Origin: Kluyvera ascorbata ATCC 33433
Lineage (GTDB): Bacteria > Pseudomonadota > Gammaproteobacteria > Enterobacterales > Enterobacteriaceae
Direction: 5' to 3'
Length of the DNA: 64,000 nucleotides
NCBI RefSeq assembly: GCF_000735365.1
Contig: NZ_JMPL01000002.1
Coordinates: 62,001-126,000 of the forward strand
Numbering within the stretch: the first letter of the stretch is position 1; every line of letters begins with the position of its first letter. Under the pieces are notes generated by a model. That model ran no database searches. It saw only the letters and a list, made by a program, of their open reading frames with translations, and was not told the origin of the DNA. Of this stretch, positions 19,222-27,661 are shown in pieces. The translations under genes were made by a program, and so were the position numbers.

Positions 19222-20799
19222 ATGACAGACAATATTCATAAACATCGCATTCTCATCCTTGATTTCGGTTCCCAGTACACCCAGCTGGTTGCACGTCGCG
19301 TACGTGAACTGGGCGTCTATTGTGAGCTGTGGGCATGGGATGTTACTGAAGCCCAAATCCGTGAGTTCAATCCGAGCGGTATTATCCTCTCCGGCGGCCC
19401 GGAAAGCACCACCGAAGCAAACAGCCCACGTGCGCCAGAGTACGTGTTCAACGCTGGCGTGCCGGTCTTCGGCGTATGCTATGGCATGCAGACTATGGCA
19501 ATGCAGCTCGGTGGCCACGTTGAAAGCTCCACCGAGCGTGAGTTTGGCTACGCGCAGGTTGAAGTGCAGACCGACAGCGCGCTGATTCGCGGTATCGAAG
19601 ACTCCCTGACCGCTGAAGGCAAACCGCTGCTGGACGTATGGATGAGCCACGGCGACAAAGTGACTGCCATCCCAGAAGGCTTTGTCACCGTTGCCAGCAC
19701 CGAGACCTGTCCGTTCGCCATTATGGCGCACGAAGAAAAACGCTTCTACGGCGTGCAGTTCCACCCGGAAGTGACCCACACCCGTCAGGGTCTGCGTATG
19801 CTGGAACGTTTTGTACGCGACATCTGCCAGTGTGAAGCGCTGTGGACTCCAGAGAAAATTATCGACGACGCCGTTACCCGCATCCGTGAGCAGGTTGGCG
19901 ACGATAAAGTGATCCTCGGCCTGTCCGGCGGCGTGGACTCTTCCGTGACCGCGATGCTGCTGCACCGCGCAATCGGTAAAAACCTGACCTGCGTGTTCGT
20001 CGACAACGGTCTGCTGCGTCTGAATGAAGCGCAGCAGGTGATGGATATGTTTGGCGACCACTTCGGTCTGAACATCGTTCACGTTGAAGGTGAGCAACGC
20101 TTCCTCGATGCGCTGAAAGGCGAAAACGATCCGGAAGCCAAACGTAAAATCATCGGCCGCGTGTTCGTTGAAGTCTTCGACGAAGAAGCGCTGAAGCTGG
20201 AAGACGTTAAGTGGCTGGCGCAGGGCACTATCTACCCTGACGTTATCGAATCTGCGGCTTCCGCTACCGGTAAAGCGCACGTCATCAAATCTCACCACAA
20301 CGTGGGCGGCCTGCCGAAAGAGATGAAGATGGGTCTGGTTGAACCGCTGCGTGAGCTGTTCAAAGACGAAGTGCGTAAAATTGGTCTGGAACTGGGCCTG
20401 CCGTACGACATGCTGTACCGTCACCCGTTCCCGGGTCCAGGCCTCGGCGTTCGCGTGCTGGGCGAAGTGAAGAAAGAGTACTGCGACCTGCTGCGTCGCG
20501 CGGACGCTATCTTCATTGAAGAACTGCACAAAGCTGACCTGTACAACAAAGTGAGCCAGGCGTTCACCGTGTTCCTGCCGGTCCGTTCCGTTGGCGTGAT
20601 GGGCGATGGCCGTAAGTACGACTGGGTTGTCTCCCTGCGCGCTGTCGAAACCATCGACTTTATGACGGCACATTGGGCGCACCTGCCGTACGATTTCCTC
20701 GGCCGCGTATCCAACCGCATCATCAACGAAGTCAACGGCATCTCCCGCGTGGTGTATGACATCAGCGGTAAGCCACCGGCTACGATTGAGTGGGAATAA
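19222..20799 (+). CDS. guaA: GMP synthase (glutamine-hydrolysing)
   Basis: Amidates XMP to GMP using ATP and glutamine. The 525-residue protein equals E. coli GuaA in length. The class I glutamine amidotransferase domain (1-200) has Cys86 in [10 protein letters not shown] and the His/Glu pair in [10 protein letters not shown]. The ATP-pyrophosphatase domain has the P-loop [10 protein letters not shown], and the C-terminal dimerisation domain ends in KPPATIEWE. It follows guaB closely and ends at a strong terminator. Confidence 0.98.
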   Translation: MTDNIHKHRILILDFGSQYTQLVARRVRELGVYCELWAWDVTEAQIREFNPSGIILSGGPESTTEANSPRAPEYVFNAGVPVFGVCYGMQTMAMQLGGHVESSTEREFGYAQVEVQTDSALIRGIEDSLTAEGKPLLDVWMSHGDKVTAIPEGFVTVASTETCPFAIMAHEEKRFYGVQFHPEVTHTRQGLRMLERFVRDICQCEALWTPEKIIDDAVTRIREQVGDDKVILGLSGGVDSSVTAMLLHRAIGKNLTCVFVDNGLLRLNEAQQVMDMFGDHFGLNIVHVEGEQRFLDALKGENDPEAKRKIIGRVFVEVFDEEALKLEDVKWLAQGTIYPDVIESAASATGKAHVIKSHHNVGGLPKEMKMGLVEPLRELFKDEVRKIGLELGLPYDMLYRHPFPGPGLGVRVLGEVKKEYCDLLRRADAIFIEELHKADLYNKVSQAFTVFLPVRSVGVMGDGRKYDWVVSLRAVETIDFMTAHWAHLPYDFLGRVSNRIINEVNGISRVVYDISGKPPATIEWE

Positions 20800-20820
20800 T
20801 ATTCCTGCGGTAGTGACGTT

Positions 20821-20851
20821 AAAAAGCCTCTGCTAGCAGAGGCTTTTTTTT
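20821..20851. terminator. Bidirectional terminator after guaA
   Basis: AGCCTCTGCT (20825-20834) is followed directly by its complement AGCAGAGGCT (20835-20844), with an A-run before and eight or more T residues after. The flanking A- and T-runs let it end guaA on the plus strand and the acetyltransferase transcript on the minus strand. Confidence 0.9.
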
Positions 20852-20862
20852 ATAGCTGCTTC

Positions 20863-21378
20863 TTACCCACGTAACCGCCTGAACATCAAGCTCGGCTCTT
20901 TCCCCGGAACATCATCAATCTCCCGCACCAACGTCAGCCCGCACTTTAGCAGCACCTTCTGCGAGGCAAGATGGTTTTTGCGCACGATGCCCACCACGTC
21001 TTCCAGCTTCAGCACGTTGAATGCGTAATCGATAGCCAGCAGGGCAAACTCGGTTGCCAGGCCTTTGCCCCAGGCTTCGGGGGAAAAACGATACCCCAGG
21101 TTGTTCACCGTAAAGTCGGGATAATCGACAATGCGTATACCACCAAAACCAATGATTCGCTGCGGGTTTGCCCGCAGGCTAATCGCCCAGTTGCCGTAGC
21201 CATAGCTTTCAATATGTTCAAGCCACCCCGACAGCACCTGGCGCGAATATGCGATATCTGCATGCGGGCCTGCGGGGTTAAAGGTGTTGGTCGCCGGGTC
21301 ACCGTAAATGCGATAAAGATCGTCGAGATCGTCTGCCGTTGCCGGGCGTAAGGTGAGATGTTCGGATTGCAGATGCAT
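20863..21378 (-). CDS. GNAT-family N-acetyltransferase (RimJ/RimL-like)
   Basis: A 171-residue GNAT protein. It begins LTLRPATADDLDDLYRIYGD, a RimJ/RimL-type start, and carries the acetyl-CoA loop region YRFSPEAWGKGLATEFALLAIDYAF (shown in part) and the later ASQKVLLKCGL motif. The acceptor is unknown; N-terminal protein or small-molecule acetylation are both possible. It starts 5 bp after the stop of the MFS gene, so the two form an operon. E. coli has yfgI/yfgH in this interval instead. Confidence 0.85.
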   Translation of the reverse strand: MHLQSEHLTLRPATADDLDDLYRIYGDPATNTFNPAGPHADIAYSRQVLSGWLEHIESYGYGNWAISLRANPQRIIGFGGIRIVDYPDFTVNNLGYRFSPEAWGKGLATEFALLAIDYAFNVLKLEDVVGIVRKNHLASQKVLLKCGLTLVREIDDVPGKEPSLMFRRLRG

Positions 21379-21383
21379 GGGGA

Positions 21384-22577
21384 TTATCCTTGTCGATAAG
21401 GTTGTTCATCGCGCGTTTTTATTGTGCGACTAGCCTGGCACAGCGCAATCGACACCGCCAGCCCCGCAACGATAAGTGCCAGTACGGCAGATATCATCAG
21501 GCTGCCATTGATGCCCAGATGCAGGTTTAGCCAGGCATAGGCAAACGGCGAAGCGGCGGCCAGCAGCTGTGCGGGAATCAACAATATGCCGGTGCGTCGG
21601 GCATAGTCTTCTGCAGCGAAGAGTTGCAGTGGCAAGGTGGCCTTAAAGACGGTGGTTAGCCCATTGATAGCGCCATAGCCGAAAACAAAGCCACTGGCAG
21701 CCCAGGCGATATGTGCGCTGCTGATGCCGAGAAGAAAACAGAGCGGGATGGAAAACGTGGTGAGCAGCGTGAGTTTCATCGGCGTTAACGCTGAGCCTGA
21801 GGCCACCTCAAGAAAACGTGCGCCGGTCTGCCCGACGCCCCAGAGTATGCCAATAGTGACGGGCAGACCGTGGGCCGCGATAAACTCTGGTAGGTGCGTG
21901 GAGGTGCCGTTGGAGATAAAGGTCACCAGCGCAATCAGCAACGCGAAGAGCAGGCCGGTGTGGCGATCGTGCTGTGATGCGGGAGCGCGTTGTAAAGACT
22001 TCACCGAGGGTAATTTTTGGTTTGGCAACGTTGTTACCAGCAGGGCGCTGGTAACCCCCAGTAGGGCGTAAACCAATAACGCATCTCGCCAACCAATGAC
22101 CGTCAATAGCGCCGCACCCAGCGGCCAGAACAGGGCGGAAGCAAGTCCACCGGCAAGCGTAACGCGAGAGAGTGTCGGGCGGGCGCGCTGGCCGTACAAA
22201 TTCACCAGTGCGGCGAAAAGCCCGTCGTAGAGCGCCAGCCGCATACCGATACCGGTTATCAGCCAGGCGGCATACCAACCCATGAGCGTGTTAATCACGG
22301 ACATCAGCAGGCAGCTAGCGGCTATCAGTAGTGTGCCGCTCACGACCACACGCTGACCGCCAAAATGCGCCAGCAGGCGGGCAACCCAGGGGGAGAGTAG
22401 CGCCATCATCAGCATCGCCAGCGTCAGTCCCAGATAAATATGCGTTGATGCCCATCCGGTATCCTGCGCAATCGCGCGGGCGAAGGTGCCCGGCATATAA
22501 AATGAAATCCCCCAGTTGATGAGCTGGTTACCCCCAGCAGCGAGCGTGATGGAGAGCGGTGCGGCAGGTGTTTTCAT
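21384..22577 (-). CDS. MFS transporter
   Basis: A 397-residue protein with about 12 hydrophobic segments in two halves, typical of the major facilitator superfamily. Segments include ITLAAGGNQLINWGISFYMPG, LGLTLAMLMMALLSPWVARLL and, in the second half, LLFALLIALVTFISNGTSTHL (each shown in part). The Gly-Gly-Arg-type loop of the family is weak. The general layout recalls the OxlT/YhjX or CynX-like subgroup, but I cannot name a substrate. It is transcribed with the downstream GNAT gene and divergent from a LysR regulator, which probably controls export or import of one ligand. Confidence 0.8.
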   Translation of the reverse strand: MKTPAAPLSITLAAGGNQLINWGISFYMPGTFARAIAQDTGWASTHIYLGLTLAMLMMALLSPWVARLLAHFGGQRVVVSGTLLIAASCLLMSVINTLMGWYAAWLITGIGMRLALYDGLFAALVNLYGQRARPTLSRVTLAGGLASALFWPLGAALLTVIGWRDALLVYALLGVTSALLVTTLPNQKLPSVKSLQRAPASQHDRHTGLLFALLIALVTFISNGTSTHLPEFIAAHGLPVTIGILWGVGQTGARFLEVASGSALTPMKLTLLTTFSIPLCFLLGISSAHIAWAASGFVFGYGAINGLTTVFKATLPLQLFAAEDYARRTGILLIPAQLLAAASPFAYAWLNLHLGINGSLMISAVLALIVAGLAVSIALCQASRTIKTRDEQPYRQG

Positions 22578-22590
22578 TAGCTTTCCGTAA

Positions 22591-22615
22591 GTTATGCAGT
22601 TGCTGGCAGCATAAC
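22591..22615. promoter_or_regulatory. LysR-type operator candidate (GTTATGC-N11-GCATAAC)
   Basis: The two 7-bp arms (22591-22597 and 22609-22615) form a perfect inverted repeat with an 11-bp spacer, the arrangement expected for a LysR-type regulator. It lies 14 bp upstream of the MFS start codon and 60 bp upstream of the divergent LysR start, so the regulator probably acts here on both genes. Confidence 0.6.
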
Positions 22616-22674
22616 CTGCGCGCTATTGTGCAGGCAGAGCCCTCCGTTTATGACCCTGATAAGAGAAACTTTGA

Positions 22675-23562
22675 ATGATGACGCTGAACCTGGGATATCT
22701 GGCGACGTTTCGTTTGGTCGCCCAACGCGGCAGCTTTTCCGCGGCGGCGGATGTGCTGGGTATTTCCCAGCCTGCGGTGAGCCTACAGGTGCGGCAGCTT
22801 GAACAGTTTTTGCAGACCAGGCTGATTGAACGTACCGGGCGCGGTGTGAAGGCAACGGCGGCGGGCATGGCGCTACTGTTGCATGGTGAACGTATTGAAC
22901 AAGCGGTGAATGAAGCGGTGCAGTCGGTCAATGACTGCAGTCAGAACGTGAGCGGCACCGTTTCGCTTGGGACCGGCGCCACGGCCTGTATTCATCTGTT
23001 ACCGCCGCTTTTGCAGCAGCTGCGTGAACGATACCCGCTGCTGGTGGTGGGGGTAACCACCGGTAATACGCAGGATATTGCCCGTGCGGTGGAAGAGAAC
23101 CGTCTCGATATGGGGTTGGTTACGCTCCCTGCTAGCGGACGCGGTCTGGATATCACGGCGGTATTACGCGAAGAGTTTGTGTTTATTAGCGCTAGTGCTC
23201 AGGCCGAACTCAGCCCTGAGGCGTTACAGAACCTGCCGCTGATTGCCTTTGAAGCCGGGAGCGGGACGCGCACGCTGATTGATGGCTGGTTTCAGCAGGC
23301 CGGGTTGCAGGTGACACCCGTGATGCAGCTTGGCAGCATTGAAGCCATTAAACGAATGGTGGCCGCAGGTTTGGGGTACAGCATTATTCCGCGTATGGCC
23401 GTTGCGCGTCGCTACGATAGTGAAGGGCTGCATGTTCAGTCGCTGTCGCCGCTGCTTTATCGTCAGCTGGGTGTGGTGCTGCGTCAGGATAAAATTCGCA
23501 GTAAAGGGATAACGGAAGTTATCCGGTTATTACAGCAGCATGAGTGGAATACTCCCCTCTGA
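22675..23562 (+). CDS. LysR-family transcriptional regulator
   Basis: A 295-residue LysR-type protein. The N-terminal winged HTH is MTLNLGYLATFRLVAQRGSF then SAAADVLGISQPAVSLQVRQL, with the LIERTGRGVKATAAG wing. The effector domain starts at about residue 92 (GTVSLGTGATACIHLLPPLL). The close CysB/CbbR-like form SQPAVSLQVRQLE is seen. Two adjacent ATG codons (22675, 22678) are possible starts. It is divergent from the MFS-GNAT operon. A 9-bp hairpin overlaps its stop codon. Confidence 0.88.
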   Translation: MMTLNLGYLATFRLVAQRGSFSAAADVLGISQPAVSLQVRQLEQFLQTRLIERTGRGVKATAAGMALLLHGERIEQAVNEAVQSVNDCSQNVSGTVSLGTGATACIHLLPPLLQQLRERYPLLVVGVTTGNTQDIARAVEENRLDMGLVTLPASGRGLDITAVLREEFVFISASAQAELSPEALQNLPLIAFEAGSGTRTLIDGWFQQAGLQVTPVMQLGSIEAIKRMVAAGLGYSIIPRMAVARRYDSEGLHVQSLSPLLYRQLGVVLRQDKIRSKGITEVIRLLQQHEWNTPL

Positions 23563-23573
23563 AAAGAGGGGAG
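23552..23573. terminator. Hairpin at the LysR/mscS convergent junction
   Basis: CTCCCCTCT (23552-23560) pairs perfectly with AGAGGGGAG (23565-23573) around a GAAA loop, overlapping the LysR stop codon. There is no T-run on either side, so termination is uncertain, but a GAAA-capped stem at a convergent junction could protect both 3' ends. Confidence 0.4.
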
Positions 23574-23580
23574 ACGGCAG

Positions 23581-24459
23581 TTAGCCTACCCGGTGCAGCT
23601 GTCGCTGAGGCCGGTTGGTGACGTTCTCCACGCGAATATCCATCTGTGGGTACGGAAGGTCGATGTGATTGGCATCCATCGCTTCTTTGATGTTTTCCAG
23701 CAGATCGTAATAGGTGTTCCAGTATTCGGCGTTACGTACCCATACGCGAACGTAGAAGTTCAGCGATGAGGCTCCCAGCTCACCCAGACGTACGGTCGTC
23801 CCCCGGTTCTGGTCGATACGTTTATCCTGTTCGATGATGTGCGTAATCACGCTTTTCACATCAGCGATACGACTCTGATAGCCAACGCCAATGACCAGAT
23901 CGATACGGCGGAATGGGTGGCGTGAGTAGTTGATGATGTTGTCGGCGATGATCTTACCGTTCGGGATAACCACTTCTTTACTGTCACCGGTAAGCAGGGT
24001 GGTGGAGAAAATATGAACCTTCTCAACGGTGCCGGTCATTGTGCCAATCTGCACCACTTCACCGGCTCGGAAAGGACGCAGGGAGACCAGCATCACGCCG
24101 GCGGCAAAGTTTGACAGCGAACTTTGCAGCGCCAGACCAACGGCCAGACCCGCAGCACCGATGACCGCAATGATGGAGGATGTTTCAATGCCCAGGCGAC
24201 CCAGCGCGGCGACCACGGAAAAGGCGAGCGTGATGTAACGCACCAGTGCGGTAAAGAACTGCACAATGGTGATATCAACCTTGCGCTTTAACAGCAGTTT
24301 CTCCAGGCCACGGGAGAGCACGCGGGATATAAATTTACCGATAAATAATAGAATAATCGCGGCAACGATGTTCCAGCCAAACTGGATAACGGCGTCACTG
24401 TGCCCTGACATCCACTCCAGACCGCTTTTTATTTTTGGAAATAACGTAAAACCAGTCAT
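23581..24459 (-). CDS. Small-conductance mechanosensitive channel, MscS family
   Basis: A 292-residue MscS paralogue. It has three N-terminal membrane helices; the pore-lining helix is IIAVIGAAGLAVGLALQSSL, with the Ala/Gly packing of MscS. The cytoplasmic vestibule follows (FRAGEVVQIGTMTGTVEKV, VVIPNGKIIADNIINYSRH, LGASSLNFYVRVWV). E. coli MscS has Gly113 after the pore Gln; here that residue is Ser (ALQSSLSN), at the kink tied to inactivation. The ATG at 24459 gives MTGFTLFPK and follows an ACAGGG site. In-frame starts further upstream look too long. The gene protects against osmotic downshock. In E. coli MscS is at another locus. Confidence 0.88.
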   Translation of the reverse strand: MTGFTLFPKIKSGLEWMSGHSDAVIQFGWNIVAAIILLFIGKFISRVLSRGLEKLLLKRKVDITIVQFFTALVRYITLAFSVVAALGRLGIETSSIIAVIGAAGLAVGLALQSSLSNFAAGVMLVSLRPFRAGEVVQIGTMTGTVEKVHIFSTTLLTGDSKEVVIPNGKIIADNIINYSRHPFRRIDLVIGVGYQSRIADVKSVITHIIEQDKRIDQNRGTTVRLGELGASSLNFYVRVWVRNAEYWNTYYDLLENIKEAMDANHIDLPYPQMDIRVENVTNRPQRQLHRVG

Positions 24460-24822
24460 GCTCAAACCCTGTCGCGTTAAAGTTAATAGTGGGTAAAACA
24501 ATTAAATATTCAAAACATATATAAATTTTTTATATATTGGGGTGATTTTTGAGTTATGCCTTGGTGATTATTAGTGCGCTTACTGATTCTTTTTTATGCT
24601 CTTTATCAGAGCTGTAAAAAATCAGCGCGGCATGTTGCGACTGTAGAAAAAGAAAAGTTTGTGTAATTGTGCGGGAATTAGTTTTTTTACCAATATCGGC
24701 AGATAAAGATCGGGGTTCAGCCAGAAAGAGGGGTAGCCAAATTCCTTACCGGATGGTTAAAAGTCGGGTTGTTAGCCATCCGGTAAGGAATCTCGGTGTA
24801 AAAAAATGGTGGGTGCAGGGCG
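24460..24822. other. Gene-free spacer between mscS and yfgG
   Basis: This 363-bp AT-rich stretch should contain the mscS promoter. At 24517-24537 is ATATATAAA-TTT-TTTATATAT, a perfect AT inverted repeat. At 24741-24791 is a much stronger element: ATTCCTTACCGGATGG and its complement CCATCCGGTAAGGAAT, with a 19-base spacer; U-G and further pairing could lengthen the stem to about 20. No convincing T-run follows on either strand. I see no coding sequence of its own. Confidence 0.6.
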
Positions 24823-25026
24823 TTAACGAACGTCTGTTTGTGCGGGAGGCGTCTTTTGCGACAGGCTGCTTTGCTGGGATTCTTTTTTGTCCTGGTGGTG
24901 ATGCCACGCACCGATAGAGGAGTAGACGAAGCGTCCGAAGAAGAAGATAAAGCTGATAAGCAGTACGATTCGGGTCATTCGACCGTTAAATCGGTGTCGC
25001 TTGCGTAGGCTGGTAACCTGGCTCAC
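24823..25026 (-). CDS. yfgG: YfgG, small inner-membrane protein of metal stress
   Basis: A 67-residue protein with a basic N-terminus (MSQVTSLRKRHRFNGRMTR) and one membrane helix (about 19-38, IVLLISFIFFFGRFVYSSIG), followed by a hydrophilic His/Lys/Gln-rich tail (WHHHQDKKESQQSS). It closely matches E. coli YfgG as I remember it; that protein has been linked to nickel and cobalt tolerance. The His-rich tail is compatible with metal handling. It is divergent from pdeF as in E. coli, and the start is ATG behind AAAAGGACCCC. Confidence 0.9.
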   Translation of the reverse strand: MSQVTSLRKRHRFNGRMTRIVLLISFIFFFGRFVYSSIGAWHHHQDKKESQQSSLSQKTPPAQTDVR

Positions 25027-25378
25027 AAAGGGGTCCTTTTGTTATACCCATAGACGGGCGATGGGTACATTAAGGCACAGAGAGGGGCGGGGGTCAATTG
25101 CGGTGAATGTAAAGAACCGTCAGATAAAACATTAATTAATGTTATATAAGATATTATTCGTATTCACAAGCTAGCGTTGATAATTGGCGATAGACCTAAA
25201 AATAGAAAATTAATGTTTTGATGTGTGCTATTTGTTGACTCATATCAAACTTCATTCGTAACCGATAACTAAAATCTTCGCCTGACCCGCGTAATAGCTT
25301 CTATCGCGGCCTTTTTAAGCCAGGTTGGATGCCTGTCTGAAAATACCCAGCCGGATTTGGGGTATCCTTAGAGCATCT
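25027..25378. other. Divergent yfgG-pdeF control region
   Basis: This 352-bp AT-rich spacer holds the promoters of both genes. Its clearest signal is an FNR-like box at 25235-25248 (separate entry) with a matching -10 downstream. The part near yfgG (25080-25150) contains ATTAATTAATGTTATATAAGA-type AT tracts. No other gene is visible. Confidence 0.6.
25235..25248 (+). promoter_or_regulatory. FNR-type box in a class II position upstream of pdeF
   Basis: TTGACTCATATCAA matches the FNR consensus TTGAT-N4-ATCAA with one mismatch. A TAAAAT -10 hexamer lies at 25270-25275, which would place the transcription start near 25282. The box centre (25241.5) is then about 40-41 bp upstream of the start, the class II activator position. 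Anaerobic, FNR-dependent expression has been reported for E. coli yfgF/pdeF, which agrees. Confidence 0.7.
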
Positions 25379-27661
25379 ATGAATTTCTGTAAATTATATA
25401 AGCAATATCGAGATGAATGGTGGGGGTTACCCCTGATATTGCCTCTTCTTGTGTTACCCGTTATCAAAATTGCTAATACATATACCTATATTGGCGGTGC
25501 CAGGACTTATCTTTATTACCTTCCTCTGCCTTTTATGCTTTGCATGATGTTGTTTTTTAGCTGGAAAGCACTGCCTGGTCTGATTGCCGGTATTGGCTGC
25601 TATCTGACGAAAGATATGCACTTCGTTGAAAAGTTGGGCATCGCGCTACAGTTCCTCATTCCGACGATAGTGGCGTGGGGAGGCTATCAGTTTTTTAACC
25701 AGCAGAGAAAGATGGTCTCGCATGGCGATACACGGCTGATGGCGTATAGGCTGTTCTGGCAGATGTTCATCCCGGCGACTATTTTCCTGCTTTTGCTGCA
25801 GTTTACCTTATACCTGGGGCTCTACCCGAGCCAGAGGAATACGGCGTGGGCCTCGCCGCTGACCCAGCGTAATTTAATTAACTATCAGTCGCTGCTGATG
25901 GGGTATCTCACGGGGGTACCGCTGTGCTATTTGCTGATTCGCTTAATCCGTAATCCTAACTACTTCCGCAGCTTTTTATCGCAGGTTCGACGCGATTTCG
26001 ATCCTAAGGTGACAGGGCTGGAGATGCTGGTCTGGGCGGTGATGGTTGCCGGTATCTTTTCGATGCTGATGTCCCCACTGACGAAAGCGAGCTCGATTTT
26101 TAGTACGAACTACACGATATCTTTGCTGCTGCCGGTGATGCTCTGGGGCGCAATGCGTTTTGGCTACCGCTTTATCTCTGTGGTCTGGACGATGATGCTG
26201 ATTGTGGCTATCCACTATCATTACCACTTTGTTCCTCGAAGCGCGGGCTACAGCGTGCAGATGGCGATTACGTCATCCAGCTTTCTTATTTTCTCGTTCA
26301 TTATCGCGTACATGGCGATGCTCTCCAGCCGTCAGCGGGCGATTCATGAGCGCGTACGCCGTATTGCGTTTATCGATCCGGTTGTCAGCTTGCCCAATAT
26401 GCGCGCGCTGAGCCGAGCGATTAACCATACTCCCTGGTCGGTGCTCTGTTTTTTGCGAATGCCGGACCTCGAAGTACTGACACGCCACTACGGCATTATG
26501 CTGCGCATTAACTACAAGCAGAATCTGGCTAAATATATCTGCGATGTACTTCGCCCCGGCGAGGACGTGTACCAGCTCACCGGTAGCGATTTGGCGATGC
26601 TGTTGCATACCGAATCCTACAAAGATCGCCTTGACGACCTGTATGCCCATATACAGCAATTCCGCTACAGCTGGAATGGGATGCCGCTCCAGCCGCAGGT
26701 TGGGATCAGCTACTGTTATATTCATTCGCCAATCTCTCATCTCTCTTTAATGCTAGGCGAGCTGAATACGGTGGCAGAACTCTCTTTGGTCACTAATCGG
26801 CCGGAAAACCTGCAGCGCCGTGGTGCACAGTATCTGCAGCAGGAGCTGAAAGATAAGATTGCGATGATGGTAAGGGTGCAGCAGGCGCTGGAGAACAATG
26901 GTTTCCGCCTGATGGCGCAGCCGATTGTCGGCGTGCGTGGCGATGATTATCACGAAGTCCTGCTGCGTATGCTGGGTGACGATGGCGAGCTGATTTCACC
27001 GCTGCTGTTCTTGCCCGTTGCCTATGAGTTTGGCATGGCGTCGCGTATCGATCTTTGGGTGCTGGAAAATACGCTGCGCTTTATGGCGAGTCGTCGGAAG
27101 AGCAATCCGGGTATGCGTCTGGCGTTGAATCTCTCGCCATCAACCGCGAGCGGAACCGGGTTTTCTCAGCAGGTTAAAGACCTTCTGGCAGAGTACAGTA
27201 TTGAGGCCTGGCAGCTGGTCTTTGAAATTACCGAGAGCCATTCGCTGGTTAACGCCGATCAGGCGCGGCGAACGCTGCATGAACTTCAGGATCTGGGCTG
27301 TCGGGTGGCAATTGACGACTTCGGTACCGGCTATGCCAGCTACGCGCGTCTCAAGCATATTAGCGCCGATATTCTGAAAATCGACGGCAGCTTTATCCGC
27401 AATATTGCGACCAGCAGCCTGGATTACCAGATTGTCTCGTCTATCTGTCATCTGGCGCGGATGAAGAAAATGCGGGTAGTGGCGGAATACGTCGAGAACG
27501 AAGAGATTCGCACGGCGGCAATTGCGCTGGGGATTGATTATCTGCAGGGGTACGGTATTGGCAAGCCAGCTCCCCTGGAGGAGCTGGCGGTAGCGGAAAC
27601 AGCGGCGTGTGAATCAGGCGGCGACGACTTCGTCGGGCTCCCGCTCCTCAGTGATTTTTAA
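25379..27661 (+). CDS. pdeF: Cyclic-di-GMP phosphodiesterase PdeF (YfgF)
   Basis: Membrane-bound EAL-domain enzyme that degrades c-di-GMP and tunes surface properties and stress response under low oxygen. The N-terminal half is a multi-spanning membrane sensor (about 8-9 hydrophobic segments up to residue ~320), followed by a degenerate GGDEF-like domain. The EAL domain starts about residue 515 with EVLLRM in place of EAL, but keeps [23 protein letters not shown] and [10 protein letters not shown], so it should be active. E. coli PdeF has the same EAL variant. ATG 25379 ([19 protein letters not shown], 760 aa) is preferred over the upstream 25325. The 3' end overlaps converging ppx by 48 bp. 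Confidence 0.95.
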   Translation: MNFCKLYKQYRDEWWGLPLILPLLVLPVIKIANTYTYIGGARTYLYYLPLPFMLCMMLFFSWKALPGLIAGIGCYLTKDMHFVEKLGIALQFLIPTIVAWGGYQFFNQQRKMVSHGDTRLMAYRLFWQMFIPATIFLLLLQFTLYLGLYPSQRNTAWASPLTQRNLINYQSLLMGYLTGVPLCYLLIRLIRNPNYFRSFLSQVRRDFDPKVTGLEMLVWAVMVAGIFSMLMSPLTKASSIFSTNYTISLLLPVMLWGAMRFGYRFISVVWTMMLIVAIHYHYHFVPRSAGYSVQMAITSSSFLIFSFIIAYMAMLSSRQRAIHERVRRIAFIDPVVSLPNMRALSRAINHTPWSVLCFLRMPDLEVLTRHYGIMLRINYKQNLAKYICDVLRPGEDVYQLTGSDLAMLLHTESYKDRLDDLYAHIQQFRYSWNGMPLQPQVGISYCYIHSPISHLSLMLGELNTVAELSLVTNRPENLQRRGAQYLQQELKDKIAMMVRVQQALENNGFRLMAQPIVGVRGDDYHEVLLRMLGDDGELISPLLFLPVAYEFGMASRIDLWVLENTLRFMASRRKSNPGMRLALNLSPSTASGTGFSQQVKDLLAEYSIEAWQLVFEITESHSLVNADQARRTLHELQDLGCRVAIDDFGTGYASYARLKHISADILKIDGSFIRNIATSSLDYQIVSSICHLARMKKMRVVAEYVENEEIRTAAIALGIDYLQGYGIGKPAPLEELAVAETAACESGGDDFVGLPLLSDF

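Noticed and set aside
19189-20682. 497-codon open frame antisense to guaA
   Set aside because: A shadow of guaA caused by its codon use; rich in His, Val and Phe with no family features.
24669-24917. Possible 82-codon gene over the mscS-yfgG spacer
   Set aside because: It overlaps yfgG antisense and runs through the inverted repeat; composition is not protein-like.
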